Part shown: positions 35,811 through 45,490 of the stretch, in pieces
How the letters are laid out: each line of letters begins with the position of its first letter
Numbering within the stretch: the first letter of the stretch is position 1
Assembly (NCBI RefSeq): GCF_001605725.1
Contig: NZ_CP011530.1
Location: forward strand, 2,294,001-2,358,000
DNA: 64,000 nucleotides
Direction of reading: 5' to 3'
Origin: Mycobacteroides immunogenum
Lineage (GTDB): Bacteria > Actinomycetota > Actinomycetes > Mycobacteriales > Mycobacteriaceae
Notes under the pieces: generated by a model
The model's database searches: none
What the model was told of the DNA's origin: nothing
What the model saw: only the letters and a program-made list of their open reading frames with translations
Position numbers and translations under genes: made by a program

Positions 35811-37030
35811 CCGCCGGTACGGCTGCGCAGTAGTTCCGCAGCCGCGAGCTGATAGGCGTGCTCGGCCCATTCCAGTGGTGTTGACCCATAACGTAAATCG
35901 GTGACCGTGGGATCGGCCCCGGCGTCCAGCAGCCGACCGATCAGTGCCAGGTCGCCCGCCCAGGCGGCCTCGTGCAGCGCAGTAGCTCCGTCCTCGTCGC
36001 GGGCGTTGACGTCGACGGGAAAGGTGCGGGGCACCAGAGTCGCTCCTGCGGTGTCGATCCCGTGGCGAGCGAGCAGATCCAGCCGCTCGGCGAATCCGTG
36101 GGCGGCGGCCCAGTCGATCTGCCGCTGCCACATCTGCTGGCGGCTCTCCATGGCCTCACCCAGGCGGCGCTCCCATGGGCTCGGGCCGGCATCGGCCAAG
36201 CCGTGGGCGAAGAGCAGCTCGAGATGAGAATTGTCGGGCCGGAACATCCGGTTGTAGAGGGTCTGCTGATCCACCGGGTGGGCACCGTGTCGCAGCAACA
36301 AGGTGGCCAGTTCCTCGGCGAACGGGTGACGTGGCTGGCGTCCTGGCCCCTGCTCGCCCTCGCCGAACACTCCGGTCAGCGCTGTGAAGGGAGTGGACAT
36401 CCCACACCAGAGGTATCCCGAATTGGGGTCGGCACCGGCATCCAGCAGTATGCGTGCCGCAGCCAATGTGTCACTCAGGGTGCGGCCCAACGGTGCGCGG
36501 CTGTAGCACAGGTACATCAGTGGAAGCCATTGGTACGGACCACCGGCGGTCGCCGCGAGGTGCGGGTGGACGGCGAGGTGCCGTGCGAGCGCGGCTGGGT
36601 CGGCCGCGGCAGCGGCCGCCCAGATGTGTCCTTGCACCAGCGCCGGATCCGCGGTGACGAGGTCTGCCGCCGCCTGCCAGCGTGGTGGTGCGTCGTCCTC
36701 GCGGTACCGCAATGAGGAAAGGGCACAGAATCGATCGGCCGCGGCCAGGCCGGATTCAGGTACCGCGCCCGGATCGGTGCTCAGCTCGGCGGCCAGGTTC
36801 AGATAGTGCACAAGCGCGGGCCAGCCGGTGAATCCGTAGCGCCTGGCCATCGTCAACTGGGCATCGTGCAATGCGAACCGCTGACCCGCCAAGGCGAGAT
36901 CGGGACGCGGATGGTGTTGGCGCACCGTCTCGAATGCTTCGGGACGGGCCGCGCGCACCGCGCGCTGCAGGGCGCGCGCGTCATCGCGAATGCGATCCAA
37001 CGACGGATTGGTGGGAAGGGTGCTGGCCAT
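35807..37030 (-). CDS. ankyrin-repeat protein
   Basis: A 407-residue protein. The N-terminal part (about 20-75) includes ALHDAQLTMARRYGFTGWPALVHY, a segment common in bacterial ankyrin proteins. Ankyrin repeats are spread through the rest, clearest near the end (DEDGATALHEAAWAGDLALIGRLLDAGADPTVTD). Such proteins mediate protein contacts; the partner is unknown. ATG 37030 follows GGAGG, and longer in-frame starts reach into non-coding DNA. It lies opposite the hydrolase gene, with the stops overlapping. Confidence 0.75.
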   Translation of the reverse strand: MASTLPTNPSLDRIRDDARALQRAVRAARPEAFETVRQHHPRPDLALAGQRFALHDAQLTMARRYGFTGWPALVHYLNLAAELSTDPGAVPESGLAAADRFCALSSLRYREDDAPPRWQAAADLVTADPALVQGHIWAAAAAADPAALARHLAVHPHLAATAGGPYQWLPLMYLCYSRAPLGRTLSDTLAAARILLDAGADPNSGYLWCGMSTPFTALTGVFGEGEQGPGRQPRHPFAEELATLLLRHGAHPVDQQTLYNRMFRPDNSHLELLFAHGLADAGPSPWERRLGEAMESRQQMWQRQIDWAAAHGFAERLDLLARHGIDTAGATLVPRTFPVDVNARDEDGATALHEAAWAGDLALIGRLLDAGADPTVTDLRYGSTPLEWAEHAYQLAAAELLRSRTGG

Positions 37031-37169
37031 GACGGCCTCCTCTCGTGAACCCGATGTCCGCGAGGCCGGGCGAGAAGAGGTCGGTAACCAGTTCAAGGAA
37101 GGCAGGGAGGCTGAGCCTCTTCGGGCGGACACCGGGCGCTCCTGCACGCCCGGCGTCCAGACTACCGCG

Positions 37170-38645
37170 CTAGAGGGTGGGGCGCCGGTGTGCCCATGGC
37201 TCGGTCGCCTCGAGCTGAGCGGCCAGCCGAATGAGCAGCGATTCGCCGCCGAGCGGGGCGACAAACTGCACGCCGAGCGGCAGGCCCTTCGGGGTCTGAT
37301 ACAACGGCAGTGAAATCGCGGGGCGTCCAGTGAGATTCGCTAACTGGGTATAGGGAACCCAGCCGAGGTTGTCGTTGATCATGCTGTCGACGATGTTCGC
37401 GTACTTGAGCACCCGGGCGGTCTTGGTGCGCAGCAGCAGATCCGACACGGCGGCCACCGGCGCCGGCAGGTCGAACTCGCCGATCCGCGGTGGAGCCTTG
37501 GCGAGGGTCGGGGTGAGCAGCAGGTCGTAGCTGTCGAAGAACGTCGCCAGCTCTCGCACATAGTCATGCCGGCGCTCCACTGCCGCAACATAATCGGGAC
37601 CACTTGTGGTACGTCCCAGTGCCGCGATGAGTAGTGTGTCGCGCTCGAATCCCTCGTCGCCGGCACCGGTCAGCTTCTTGGTGTAGTCCACCTCGTAGGC
37701 GGCGTTCACGAACCACGTCAGCAGAAAATCGCGGGCGAGTTGGCCGTCGTCGTATGGGGCGCTCACCTCCTCCACCTCGTGGCCCAGGTGGGTCAACAGG
37801 CGGACCGCCGACTCCACAGCGGCCACCGCGGCCGGATCGGGGTTCGGGGTGATCACCGTCGGGATGCGTACTCCGATCCTGAGCTTGCCCGGATCGCGGC
37901 CGACCTGCGACGCATACGAATCCTTGGGAATCGCAGGCAGATACGGCGATGTGGACTCGGGTCCGGCGATGACGTCGAGCATGGCCGCGGTATCGCGGAC
38001 GGTACGCGAGACGGTGCCGTTGACCGCCGCGCCGTGCATGGGCTCGCCTGCCGTTGGGCCCATGGGCGTGATACCCCGGCCAGGCTTGAGACCGACCAAA
38101 CCGCAACATCCGGCGGGGATCCGGATCGAGCCACCGCCATCGCTGGCGCCGGCCACCGGCACGATCCCGGCGGCGACCGCGGCGGCGGAGCCGCCCGAGG
38201 AGCCGCCCGGTGTGCGACTCACATCCCACGGATTACGGCTCGCCCCAAAGAGTTCCGGCTCGGTGATGCCTTTGGAGCCGAACTCGGGGGTGTTGGTCTT
38301 GCCGAAGATGACCAGGCCGGCGTCGAGCCAGCGCCGCACGATGGTGGAGTGCTCCGGCGCGGGCAGGGCGGACAGCGCCCGGCATCCACCCGACGTCGGG
38401 TGGCCCTGGTAGTCCTGGCCCAGATCCTTGATGAGGAACGGCACACCGGCGAATGGCCCCGTCAGATCACCCTCGGCCTGCTGGTCGGCTTCGGGGATGG
38501 TTCGGACTATCGCGTTGATCTCGCTATTGACCTCTGCCGCGCGAGCGCGGGCGGCGGCGAGCAGCTCGGCGGGGGTGACCTGCTTGGTGGCGACCAGTTC
38601 GGCTAGGCCGGTGGCGTCGTATTGGGAGTAGTCGGAGAAATCCAC
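37170..38645 (-). CDS. amidase-signature-family amidase
   Basis: A 491-residue enzyme with the Ser-cisSer-Lys triad of the amidase signature family. The Lys is in PFLIKDLG (about residue 73), and the Gly/Ser-rich core TPGGSSGGSAAAVAAG supplies the cis-Ser, followed by the nucleophile region GASDGGGSIRIPAGCCGLVGLKP. It hydrolyses amides to acid and ammonia; M. tuberculosis has several such Ami proteins, and GatA is excluded because gatC/gatB are absent. The GTG start lies 6 nt after a TAGGCT box, suggesting leaderless transcription. Confidence 0.85.
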   Translation of the reverse strand: MDFSDYSQYDATGLAELVATKQVTPAELLAAARARAAEVNSEINAIVRTIPEADQQAEGDLTGPFAGVPFLIKDLGQDYQGHPTSGGCRALSALPAPEHSTIVRRWLDAGLVIFGKTNTPEFGSKGITEPELFGASRNPWDVSRTPGGSSGGSAAAVAAGIVPVAGASDGGGSIRIPAGCCGLVGLKPGRGITPMGPTAGEPMHGAAVNGTVSRTVRDTAAMLDVIAGPESTSPYLPAIPKDSYASQVGRDPGKLRIGVRIPTVITPNPDPAAVAAVESAVRLLTHLGHEVEEVSAPYDDGQLARDFLLTWFVNAAYEVDYTKKLTGAGDEGFERDTLLIAALGRTTSGPDYVAAVERRHDYVRELATFFDSYDLLLTPTLAKAPPRIGEFDLPAPVAAVSDLLLRTKTARVLKYANIVDSMINDNLGWVPYTQLANLTGRPAISLPLYQTPKGLPLGVQFVAPLGGESLLIRLAAQLEATEPWAHRRPTL

Positions 38646-38651
38646 CCGACC

Positions 38652-38657
38652 AGCCTA
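38652..38657 (-). promoter_or_regulatory. predicted -10 element of amidase gene
   Basis: TAGGCT on the minus strand, separated from the GTG start (38645) by 6 nt. The same hexamer occurs at dop, pup and pafA. Confidence 0.5.
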
Positions 38658-38672
38658 TGCGGCTCTACCGGG

Positions 38673-39917
38673 TCAAGCGTTGGCCTTCTGCAACACATCG
38701 TTGTAGATGGCGACGATCTTCTCGGTCTGCAGTGATTGCCGGGGCTCATCCTGATGTGCGGCCACCACCTCCGTCATCTGCCGCAGTTTGGCGCGGTCAT
38801 CGGCCAGGACGCGGATGGCCTTCGCGATCGCCTCGACGGATTCGTTCTCGGTAACCAGCCCGCCGCCCTCGGGCACCGATTCGCCGAGGATCTCGTCGCA
38901 GAAGATGACCGGAGTCGACATCGAAATCGCCTCCAGCAGAACCAGTCCCTGGGTGTCGAAACCGTACGAGGTGAACAGCAGCGCGCTGCTCGCTCCCATC
39001 GCCGCCAGGCAGCTGTCCTGACTGACCCGCCCGCGTAGCCGGATGCGGTTGGAGGCGCCGTGCGAATCGACGTACTTCTTGATGGCGCCTTCAAGGTGGC
39101 CGTCGCCGTAGATGTCCATGACACAGTTCGTGACCTGGGTGGCGGCCTGTACGGCCTCCAACACGCGCTTCTCGGGAGAGAGTCGTCCGCACCAGATCAA
39201 CCGCAGCGGCTCGTCATCGGTGGGCTTGTCGTCCGCGGCCTCGCGGGCGATGTCCACTAGCTCGTCGTCAACGCCGTTGGACACCACCGAAACGGGCCGG
39301 CGCAGACCGCGGTCGGTGAGGGCCTGCGCGAAATGCGTCGTCGGGGTGATCTCGTGGTCCACCGCCTGCGCCTGCGCCATCATCAGCTGCCAGGCCCGCC
39401 GCGATGCCGCGGATTCCTGCACCGTCGTCAGGTGGAAATCCTTGGGCAGGTGGCGCTCCTGCATCTGGCTGAAAATCCAGGCCAGCAACAGCGGATTGGG
39501 GCTGGCCTTTTCGAAGTACACGTCGTACCGGGTGTGCTTGGTCTGTACCACCGGGATGCCGTTGCGGCGCGCGGCCTCCACGCCGGCGATGCAGACACCC
39601 AAGTCGCCCTGGCTGTGGATGATGTCGATGGGCCCACGGGCACGCAGCTCCCGATCGATCAGTTCGCGGTTCGCCGCTCCCGGCCACACGAAGGTGAAGT
39701 CGTCGTGCTTGCCCAGTTTGCGCATGGCCTCGGCGACGAACGGCACCGGCTTGACCTCGACCACGTTCGGGTCCGGGTCGACGGTGTGCGCCAGCGGTGC
39801 GGTGAACACCGTCACCTTGTGTCCCAGCCGTTCCAGCCCGTGACGTTGCCGGGCCACCGAGATCTGCGCCCCGCCCAGGCTCTCGGGGTGAAGATCGGTG
39901 AACAGCGCTATATGCAT
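38673..39917 (-). CDS. GT4-family glycosyltransferase
   Basis: A 414-residue GT-B glycosyltransferase. The N-terminal acceptor domain begins HIALFTDLHPESLGGAQ. The donor domain shows LRLIWCGRLSPEKRVLEAVQA and the terminal EX7E-type region SYGFDTQGLVLLEAISMSTPVI. It uses a nucleotide- or lipid-linked sugar to glycosylate a lipid or small molecule; the family includes PimB, PimC and MshA, but this protein matches none specifically enough to name. ATG 39917 is chosen (MHIALFTD); the open frame upstream lies in the divergent promoter region of pafA. Confidence 0.8.
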   Translation of the reverse strand: MHIALFTDLHPESLGGAQISVARQRHGLERLGHKVTVFTAPLAHTVDPDPNVVEVKPVPFVAEAMRKLGKHDDFTFVWPGAANRELIDRELRARGPIDIIHSQGDLGVCIAGVEAARRNGIPVVQTKHTRYDVYFEKASPNPLLLAWIFSQMQERHLPKDFHLTTVQESAASRRAWQLMMAQAQAVDHEITPTTHFAQALTDRGLRRPVSVVSNGVDDELVDIAREAADDKPTDDEPLRLIWCGRLSPEKRVLEAVQAATQVTNCVMDIYGDGHLEGAIKKYVDSHGASNRIRLRGRVSQDSCLAAMGASSALLFTSYGFDTQGLVLLEAISMSTPVIFCDEILGESVPEGGGLVTENESVEAIAKAIRVLADDRAKLRQMTEVVAAHQDEPRQSLQTEKIVAIYNDVLQKANA

Positions 39918-40070
39918 CGTCGAAACCTGTCGTTGTGTGCCAATACGGCGCGGACGGAACCGGGCCCAACCCGTTCCGAACCGTATCGGATCGCCGCTGA
40001 TGCTGCTGAGATACCCAGACAGAAGGGGCCGAGAAAGGCCAGCCTCCCCGCTGTAGGTGGCGTCACCCAG

Positions 40071-40076
40071 TAGGCT
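40071..40076 (+). promoter_or_regulatory. pafA: predicted -10 element of pafA
   Basis: TAGGCT, 7 nt before the GTG start at 40084. The position predicts a leaderless message. The same hexamer precedes dop and pup. Confidence 0.6.
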
Positions 40077-40083
40077 CGATGGT

Positions 40084-41442
40084 GTGCAACGTCGAATTAT
40101 GGGGATCGAGACGGAGTTCGGCGTTACGTGCACATTCCACGGCCACCGGCGACTGAGTCCCGACGAGGTCGCCCGCTACCTGTTCCGCCGTGTGGTGTCC
40201 TGGGGCCGCAGCTCCAACGTCTTTCTGCGTAATGGCGCCCGGCTCTACCTCGACGTGGGCAGTCACCCCGAATACGCCACCGCCGAATGCGACAGCCTGG
40301 TGCAGCTGGTCACGCACGACCGCGCCGGGGAGCGCGTTTTGGAAGACCTGCTCATCGACGCCGAGCAACGCCTGTCCGACGAGGGCATCGGCGGTGACAT
40401 CTACCTGTTCAAGAACAACACCGACTCCGCGGGCAATTCGTACGGCTGCCACGAGAACTACCTGATCGTGCGAGCGGGGGAGTTCTCCCGGATCTCCGAC
40501 GTGCTGCTGCCGTTCCTGGTCACGCGCCAGCTGATCTGTGGCGCGGGCAAGGTGTTGCAAACCCCCAAGGCGGCGACGTACTGCTTATCGCAACGTGCCG
40601 AACACATTTGGGAAGGCGTGTCCTCGGCGACCACCCGCAGCCGTCCCATCATCAACACACGTGACGAACCACATGCCGACGCCGAGAAGTACCGGCGTCT
40701 GCACGTCATCGTCGGTGACTCCAACATGTCGGAGGCAACCACCATGCTCAAGGTGGGTACCGCGGCGCTGGTGCTGGAGATGATCGAGTCGGGGGTCGCG
40801 TTCCGCGACTTCTCGTTGGACAATCCGATCAGGGCGATCCGCGAGGTCAGCCACGATCTCACCGGTCGCCGTCCCGTCCGGCTCGCCGGTGGCCGTCAGG
40901 CCAGCGCCCTGGACATCCAGCGCGAGTACCACGCGCGGGCCGTGGAACACCTCAACACCAGGGAGCCCAACGAGCAGATCGAGCAGGTCGTCGAGCTCTG
41001 GGGCCGCACGCTTGATGCCGTTGAAAGCCAAGATTTCTCGAAGGTCGACACCGAGATCGACTGGGTGATCAAGCGCAAGCTGTTCCAGCGCTACCAGGAC
41101 CGCTACAACATGGAGCTGTCCGATCCCAAGATCGCCCAGCTGGACCTGGCCTATCACGACATCAAGCGGGGCCGGGGCGTCTTCGATCTGCTGCAGCGCA
41201 AAGGCCTGGCCGCCCGCGTCACCACCGACGAGGAGATCAAGGCCGCTGTCGATCAGCCGCCGCAGACCACCCGGGCCAAACTGCGCGGTGACTTCATCAC
41301 CGCCGCCCAAGAGGCCGGCCGCGATTTCACGGTGGACTGGGTGCACCTCAAGCTCAACGACCAGGCGCAGCGCACGGTGTTGTGCAAGGACCCGTTCCGG
41401 TCCGTCGACGAGCGGGTGGAACGCCTCATCGCCAGCATGTAG
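40084..41442 (+). CDS. pafA: Pup-protein ligase PafA
   Basis: A 452-residue glutamine-synthetase-like ligase that phosphorylates the C-terminal Glu of Pup and joins it to a lysine of the target protein. The N-terminus [16 protein letters not shown] includes the metal-binding Glu. The segments [38 protein letters not shown] and [18 protein letters not shown] are shared with Dop. It is nearly colinear with M. tuberculosis PafA (452 residues). GTG 40084 is taken because of length and the -10 spacing. In M. tuberculosis pafB follows directly; here 776 bp with a broken gene intervene. Confidence 0.97.
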   Translation: MQRRIMGIETEFGVTCTFHGHRRLSPDEVARYLFRRVVSWGRSSNVFLRNGARLYLDVGSHPEYATAECDSLVQLVTHDRAGERVLEDLLIDAEQRLSDEGIGGDIYLFKNNTDSAGNSYGCHENYLIVRAGEFSRISDVLLPFLVTRQLICGAGKVLQTPKAATYCLSQRAEHIWEGVSSATTRSRPIINTRDEPHADAEKYRRLHVIVGDSNMSEATTMLKVGTAALVLEMIESGVAFRDFSLDNPIRAIREVSHDLTGRRPVRLAGGRQASALDIQREYHARAVEHLNTREPNEQIEQVVELWGRTLDAVESQDFSKVDTEIDWVIKRKLFQRYQDRYNMELSDPKIAQLDLAYHDIKRGRGVFDLLQRKGLAARVTTDEEIKAAVDQPPQTTRAKLRGDFITAAQEAGRDFTVDWVHLKLNDQAQRTVLCKDPFRSVDERVERLIASM

Positions 41443-41473
41443 TCCGCCCCACCGCCCGTCGAGAGCTGCTTTT

Positions 41474-41518
41474 TGCAGGCATCTACCCGTACTTTCGCTG
41501 CGAAACGTCGATCTCGAG
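41474..41518 (+). repeat. left direct repeat flanking the DUF559 pseudogene
   Basis: 45 bp that match 42124-42168 at about 35 positions; both contain TGCAG, ATCTAC, CTTTCGCTGCG, AACG and TCTCG in the same order and spacing. This copy includes the perfect 13-bp palindrome TTTCGCTGCGAAA (41493-41505) and ends three bases before an ATG. Confidence 0.65.
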
Positions 41519-41520
41519 TT

Positions 41521-42155
41521 ATGTCGGTGCCGCCGTGCAGCATGCACACATGCAGCGCTTTTATCGGCCCATCTTTCGTGGCGTCTATCTCCCGAAATCC
41601 GCCGAACCGACCCTGCGGGACAGGACCGTGGCGGCGTGGCTGGCCTTGGGACGCCGGGGAGTGGTCGCGGGCTTGGCGGCCTCGAGTCTGCATGGCGCTA
41701 GCTGGGTCGATCCCGACGTGCCGATCGAATTGGTCAGTGTGAAATGCCGCAGGCAAGAGGGCCTCATCGCCCGGCATGAGCGCATCGGCGCCGATGAGGT
41801 CACCCGCATGCGGGTGTACCGGTGACAAACCGGGTGCGCACCGCGTTCGATCTGGGCCGCTATCAGCCGCGTGCCCGGGCCATGGGGTGTCTGGACGCGC
41901 TGATGCGAAACCAGGTTTTCGCGCTCGACGGGGTTGCCGGACTGTCGGAGCGTTATCCGAAGGTGCGCGGTGTGCGGCGTCAAAGACCTGGCACGACTGC
42001 GCATGCTCGAGGAGCGTGGCTGGATCGTCATCCGCGTCATCGCCGAAGAATTGCCCGGTGCATGGATCGCGCGGACGATCGCTGCGCTGCGGAGCCGGGG
42101 CTGTCGCATCGAGATCGACGAAATGCAGCGATCTACTCGACCTTTCGCTGCGTAA
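41521..42155 (+). pseudogene. degenerate DUF559 / AbiEi-type gene
   Basis: The remains of a gene for the mycobacterial family that joins an AbiEi-type N-terminus to a DUF559 (Vsr-like) nuclease domain. Frame 3 encodes FYRPIFRGVYLPKSAEPTL...DEVTRMRVYR, stopping at 41825. The homologous text continues one frame over as TNRVRTAFDLGRYQPRARA...YPKVRGVR up to about 41980. It then jumps to VKDLARLRMLEERGWIVIRVIAE in frame 3, ending at 42155. There is thus a single-base frameshift near 41815-41822 and an internal deletion removing the nuclease core (about 80 residues). The 5' end is also damaged. Family assignment is from recalled family sequences. Confidence 0.75.
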
Positions 42156-42168
42156 CGCAGCTCTCGGT
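42124..42168 (+). repeat. right direct repeat flanking the DUF559 pseudogene
   Basis: The partner of 41474-41518, at the 3' end of the broken gene and partly inside its last codons. The palindrome is decayed (TTTCGCTGCGTAA). The spacing between copies is 650 bp. Confidence 0.65.
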
Positions 42169-42205
42169 GTTCGCGCGTCCTCTCGAACAAACTTTCGCCG
42201 TCCTC

Positions 42206-42211
42206 TAAGCT
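42206..42211 (+). promoter_or_regulatory. pafB: predicted -10 element of pafB
   Basis: TAAGCT, 7 nt before the GTG at 42219. It gives pafBC its own leaderless transcript, which would be needed because a pseudogene separates it from pafA. Confidence 0.55.
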
Positions 42212-42218
42212 TTCCGCC

Positions 42219-43211
42219 GTGGCGATCTCCAAAGTCGAGCGGTTGATGAACCTGGTGATCTGCCTGCTGTCCACCCGCACCTACGTCACCGCTGAACGAA
42301 TCCGCACCTCGGTCGCCGGTTACTCGGACTCGCCGAGCGACGAGGCGTTCAGCCGGATGTTCGAGCGCGACAAGAACGAGCTGCGCGACCTGGGCATCCC
42401 GCTGGAGACGGGAAAGGTGTCCTCTTTCGACGCGACCGAGGGCTACCGGATTCGCCGGGACGCCTACGAACTGTCCGATATCACCCTGACCGCCGACGAG
42501 TCCGCCGCCGTCGCCGTGGCCACCCAGTTGTGGCAGTCACCCGAACTGGTCACCGCCGCACAGGGCGCACTGATGAAACTGCGTGCCGCGGGCGTCGACG
42601 TCGATCCCGCCGCCGAGAATGTTTCGGTGGCCGCCCCGGCTGCCATGCCGGGTGGCCGGGGTTCGGAATCGGTGTTGCGGGTTCTGTTGTCCGCCATCGA
42701 CTCCGGTCAGGCGGTGCGGTTCGGGCATCGGCCTTCGCGTACCGAGCCCTACGTCACCCGCACCGTCGAGCCGTGGGGTGTGGTTACCGATCGTGGCCGC
42801 TGGTATCTGGTCGGACACGATCGGGATCGGGGCGCCACCCGGACCTTTCGGTTGTCGCGCATCGGGGAGGACGTCACCAAACTCGATAAACCGGGGACGG
42901 TCCGCCGCCCGGACGGCGCCGATCTGCGTGCCATCGTCGCCGCGGCGGTGGGCGACGGTCCGGTGCGGATCACCGCGCGGGTGTGGATCGCCGAGGGCCG
43001 TGCCCAGGAGCTGCGCCGCATGGGTGCCGTCGTCGAACCCCGCCGATTGGGAGAACGTGACGGGGATGTCGTAGAGATCGAGGTCGCTTCACCGGATCGG
43101 CTGGTTCGGTCCATTGCCTCCCACGGTGCCGACGCGGTGGCGCTGGAACCGGCGCAGGTGCGTGACGAGGTAGTGGCCCGACTTCAGGAGCAGGCAGGAG
43201 TCATCGCATGA
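42219..43211 (+). CDS. pafB: transcriptional activator subunit PafB (WYL domain)
   Basis: A 330-residue protein. A winged helix-turn-helix (about 1-60) is followed by a WYL domain (about 150-230, with GRWYLVGHDRDRGATRTFRLSRIG) and a C-terminal extension. With PafC it forms the activator of the LexA-independent DNA-damage response in mycobacteria; the WYL domain is thought to sense single-stranded DNA. Despite the name it is not needed for pupylation. It overlaps pafC by ATGA. GTG 42219 matches the -10 spacing and family length. Confidence 0.95.
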   Translation: MAISKVERLMNLVICLLSTRTYVTAERIRTSVAGYSDSPSDEAFSRMFERDKNELRDLGIPLETGKVSSFDATEGYRIRRDAYELSDITLTADESAAVAVATQLWQSPELVTAAQGALMKLRAAGVDVDPAAENVSVAAPAAMPGGRGSESVLRVLLSAIDSGQAVRFGHRPSRTEPYVTRTVEPWGVVTDRGRWYLVGHDRDRGATRTFRLSRIGEDVTKLDKPGTVRRPDGADLRAIVAAAVGDGPVRITARVWIAEGRAQELRRMGAVVEPRRLGERDGDVVEIEVASPDRLVRSIASHGADAVALEPAQVRDEVVARLQEQAGVIA

Positions 43212-44164
43212 CGGAGCTGTCGAACAGGCTCACGCGGCTGCTGAACATGGTTCCGTACTTCCAGGCCAATCCCGGCATCAGTGCCGCCGAGGCCGCCGCG
43301 GATCTGGGCGTGACCACCAAACAACTGATGGCTGACCTGAACCAGCTGTGGATGTGCGGACTGCCCGGCTACGGTCCCGGAGATCTCATCGATCTTTCCT
43401 TTTCCGAGGAGAGCATCGAGGTCACCTTCTCGGCGGGCATCGACCGTCCGCTGCGCCTGACCTCGCCCGAGGCGACCGCATTGTTGGTCGCGTTGCGTGC
43501 GCTGCTGGACATGCCCGGCACCGTGGACCCCGAGGCCGCGCGCAGTGCCATCGCCAAGATCGAGGACGCTGTGGGTGCGGCCCCGACCGACGGCGCACCC
43601 GCACCGCTATCGGCCCCCGTCGAATCTGAGGCGGTGACCGCGGTGCGCTCGGCGGTGCGCAAGGGGCAGGCGCTGCGCATCGAGTACTACTCGGCGTCGC
43701 GAGACACGTTGTCGGAGCGGATCGTCGACCCGATCCGGATCGCCGTGGTGGGGGACCACAGCTATCTGGAGGCCTGGTGCCGCGCCTCGGAGGGCGTGCG
43801 GCTGTTCCGATTCGACCGGATCGAGCAGGCCGAGGTTCTCGACCAGCGTGCGGCGCCTCCGGAGCCCGCGGTCCAGACCGCCACCGACACCGGTCTCTTC
43901 GAGGCGGACCCCTCGCTGCCGGCGGCAACCGTGCTCGTCGGTCCGAGCGCGTCCTGGGTTTTCGATTATTTCCCGATGCGTCCGACCGGGGTTCAGCATC
44001 CCGATGGATCGCTGGAGGCCGCCATGACCTACGCCTCCGAAGACTGGATGGCCCGTCTGGTCCTCGGTTTCGGATCGGCCATCCGGGTGCTGGCACCGGA
44101 ATCGCTGGCGCTGCGGGTACGCGCCGATGCGGTCGCGGCGCTGGCGGCGTATCAGGCCAGCTGA
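43208..44164 (+). CDS. pafC: transcriptional activator subunit PafC (WYL domain)
   Basis: A 318-residue partner of PafB with the same plan: an N-terminal HTH (NPGISAAEAAADLGVTTKQLMADLNQL), a WYL-type domain at about 145-220 (LRIEYYSASRDTLSERIVDPIRI...YLEAWCRASEGVRLFRFDRI) and a C-terminal WCX-like part. PafB and PafC bind each other and DNA upstream of damage-inducible genes such as recA. Translation is coupled to pafB by a 4-bp overlap; tatA follows after 57 bp. Confidence 0.95.
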   Translation: MTELSNRLTRLLNMVPYFQANPGISAAEAAADLGVTTKQLMADLNQLWMCGLPGYGPGDLIDLSFSEESIEVTFSAGIDRPLRLTSPEATALLVALRALLDMPGTVDPEAARSAIAKIEDAVGAAPTDGAPAPLSAPVESEAVTAVRSAVRKGQALRIEYYSASRDTLSERIVDPIRIAVVGDHSYLEAWCRASEGVRLFRFDRIEQAEVLDQRAAPPEPAVQTATDTGLFEADPSLPAATVLVGPSASWVFDYFPMRPTGVQHPDGSLEAAMTYASEDWMARLVLGFGSAIRVLAPESLALRVRADAVAALAAYQAS

Positions 44165-44221
44165 CCGCAACCAGCCCTGGGGTAGCATTCAGGGCATACA
44201 CGACGTCTGGAGGTGACCACA

Positions 44222-44482
44222 TTGGGCGGTCTACAACCCATGCACTGGGTAATCGTAATCGTCGTATTCGCGCTGCTCTTCGGAGCTAAGAAGCTGCCCG
44301 ACCTCGCGCGTTCGCTGGGTAAGTCGCTGCGGATCTTCAAGTCGGAAGTCAAGGAACTGCAAAACGACGGGAAGAGCGCCGAGAGTGCCCCGCAAGCCGT
44401 GGAGCAGCAACAAGTGCCTCCTACTGTCGCGGTGGAAGCACCCCCGATCGAGTCGACTCCCGGTCACAAGCCCACCGCCTAG
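44222..44482 (+). CDS. tatA: Sec-independent translocase subunit TatA
   Basis: An 86-residue protein with one N-terminal transmembrane helix (about 7-22), a FGAKKLPD hinge and an amphipathic helix ([20 protein letters not shown]), then a polar tail. Many copies form the pore that exports folded twin-arginine substrates. TTG 44222 is chosen: GGAGG (44209-44213) is 8 nt upstream and the resulting start MGGLQPMHW aligns with M. tuberculosis MGSLSPWHW. The GTG at 44213 lies inside the ribosome site. Confidence 0.95.
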   Translation: MGGLQPMHWVIVIVVFALLFGAKKLPDLARSLGKSLRIFKSEVKELQNDGKSAESAPQAVEQQQVPPTVAVEAPPIESTPGHKPTA

Positions 44483-44526
44483 CCGCGTCTGCCCGCGAGA
44501 TAGGCCGGCCGGACAGGTCATGGTTT

Positions 44527-45468
44527 ATGAATAAGGTTCTGGGTGCTCTTCGGCTGCCTGGACGTCCTCGACAACCCAAGAATCCCGACGGCACCATGTC
44601 GCTCGTCGAGCATCTGCAGGAGCTGCGCACGCGCCTGTTGATTTCGGTGGCGGCTGTCCTGCTGACCACCATCATCGGTTTCGTCTGGTACGAGCACACC
44701 ATGTTCGGCCTCGAGAGCCTGGGCGAGTGGCTGCGTGAACCGTATTGCTCGCTGCCGGCCAGCGCGCGGGCCAATCTCAGTGCCGACGGCGCCTGTCGGC
44801 TGCTGGCCACGGCGCCGTTCGAACAGTTCATGCTGCGCCTCAAGGTTGGCCTGACGGCGGGCGTGGTGCTGGCCTGTCCGGTATGGCTGTACCAGATCTG
44901 GCGGTTCATCACCCCGGGCCTGTACCGCAATGAGCGCAGGTTCGCGATCATCTTCGTCACGGCGGCGGCGGTGTTGTTCGTCGCGGGCGCGCTGCTGGCC
45001 TACCTGGTGTTGGCCAAGGCGCTGCACTTCTTGCTGACCGTGGGCAGCGATGTTCAGGTCACCGGCCTCAAGGGCGACGAGTACTTCAGCTTTCTGATCA
45101 ACCTCTTGCTGGTCTTCGGGGTCAGCTTCGAATTCCCCTTACTGATCGTCATGCTGAATTTCGTCGGGATCATCTCCTACGACAAGCTCAAGAGCTGGCG
45201 CCGCGGTCTGATCTTCGGCCTGTTCGTGTTCGCCGCGTTCGCGACCCCGGGATCGGATCCGTTCTCCATGACGGCATTGGGGCTCGCGCTCACGCTGCTC
45301 TTGGAGTTCTCCATCCAGGTCGCTCGGGTACACGACAAGCGCAAGGCAAGACGTGAGGCCGCGCAGCAGCTCAACGACGACGAGGCCTCCGCGCTGGATG
45401 CCCCCGAAGCCATTGCCGCACCCGAACCGATCGGTCCTCCCGAGCGGTTCGACAACAGGGGTAAATGA
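44527..45468 (+). CDS. tatC: Sec-independent translocase subunit TatC
   Basis: A 313-residue protein with six transmembrane helices that recognises the RR signal of Tat substrates. Conserved features are [14 protein letters not shown] near the N-terminus, FIKL-like [35 protein letters not shown], and [14 protein letters not shown] with the Glu used in signal binding. The C-terminal 50 residues are an actinobacterial polar tail. It works with TatA and TatB; tatB is not in the window. Confidence 0.95.
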   Translation: MNKVLGALRLPGRPRQPKNPDGTMSLVEHLQELRTRLLISVAAVLLTTIIGFVWYEHTMFGLESLGEWLREPYCSLPASARANLSADGACRLLATAPFEQFMLRLKVGLTAGVVLACPVWLYQIWRFITPGLYRNERRFAIIFVTAAAVLFVAGALLAYLVLAKALHFLLTVGSDVQVTGLKGDEYFSFLINLLLVFGVSFEFPLLIVMLNFVGIISYDKLKSWRRGLIFGLFVFAAFATPGSDPFSMTALGLALTLLLEFSIQVARVHDKRKARREAAQQLNDDEASALDAPEAIAAPEPIGPPERFDNRGK

Positions 45469-45490
45469 TGAGCCTCTCGGGTGAAGAACG

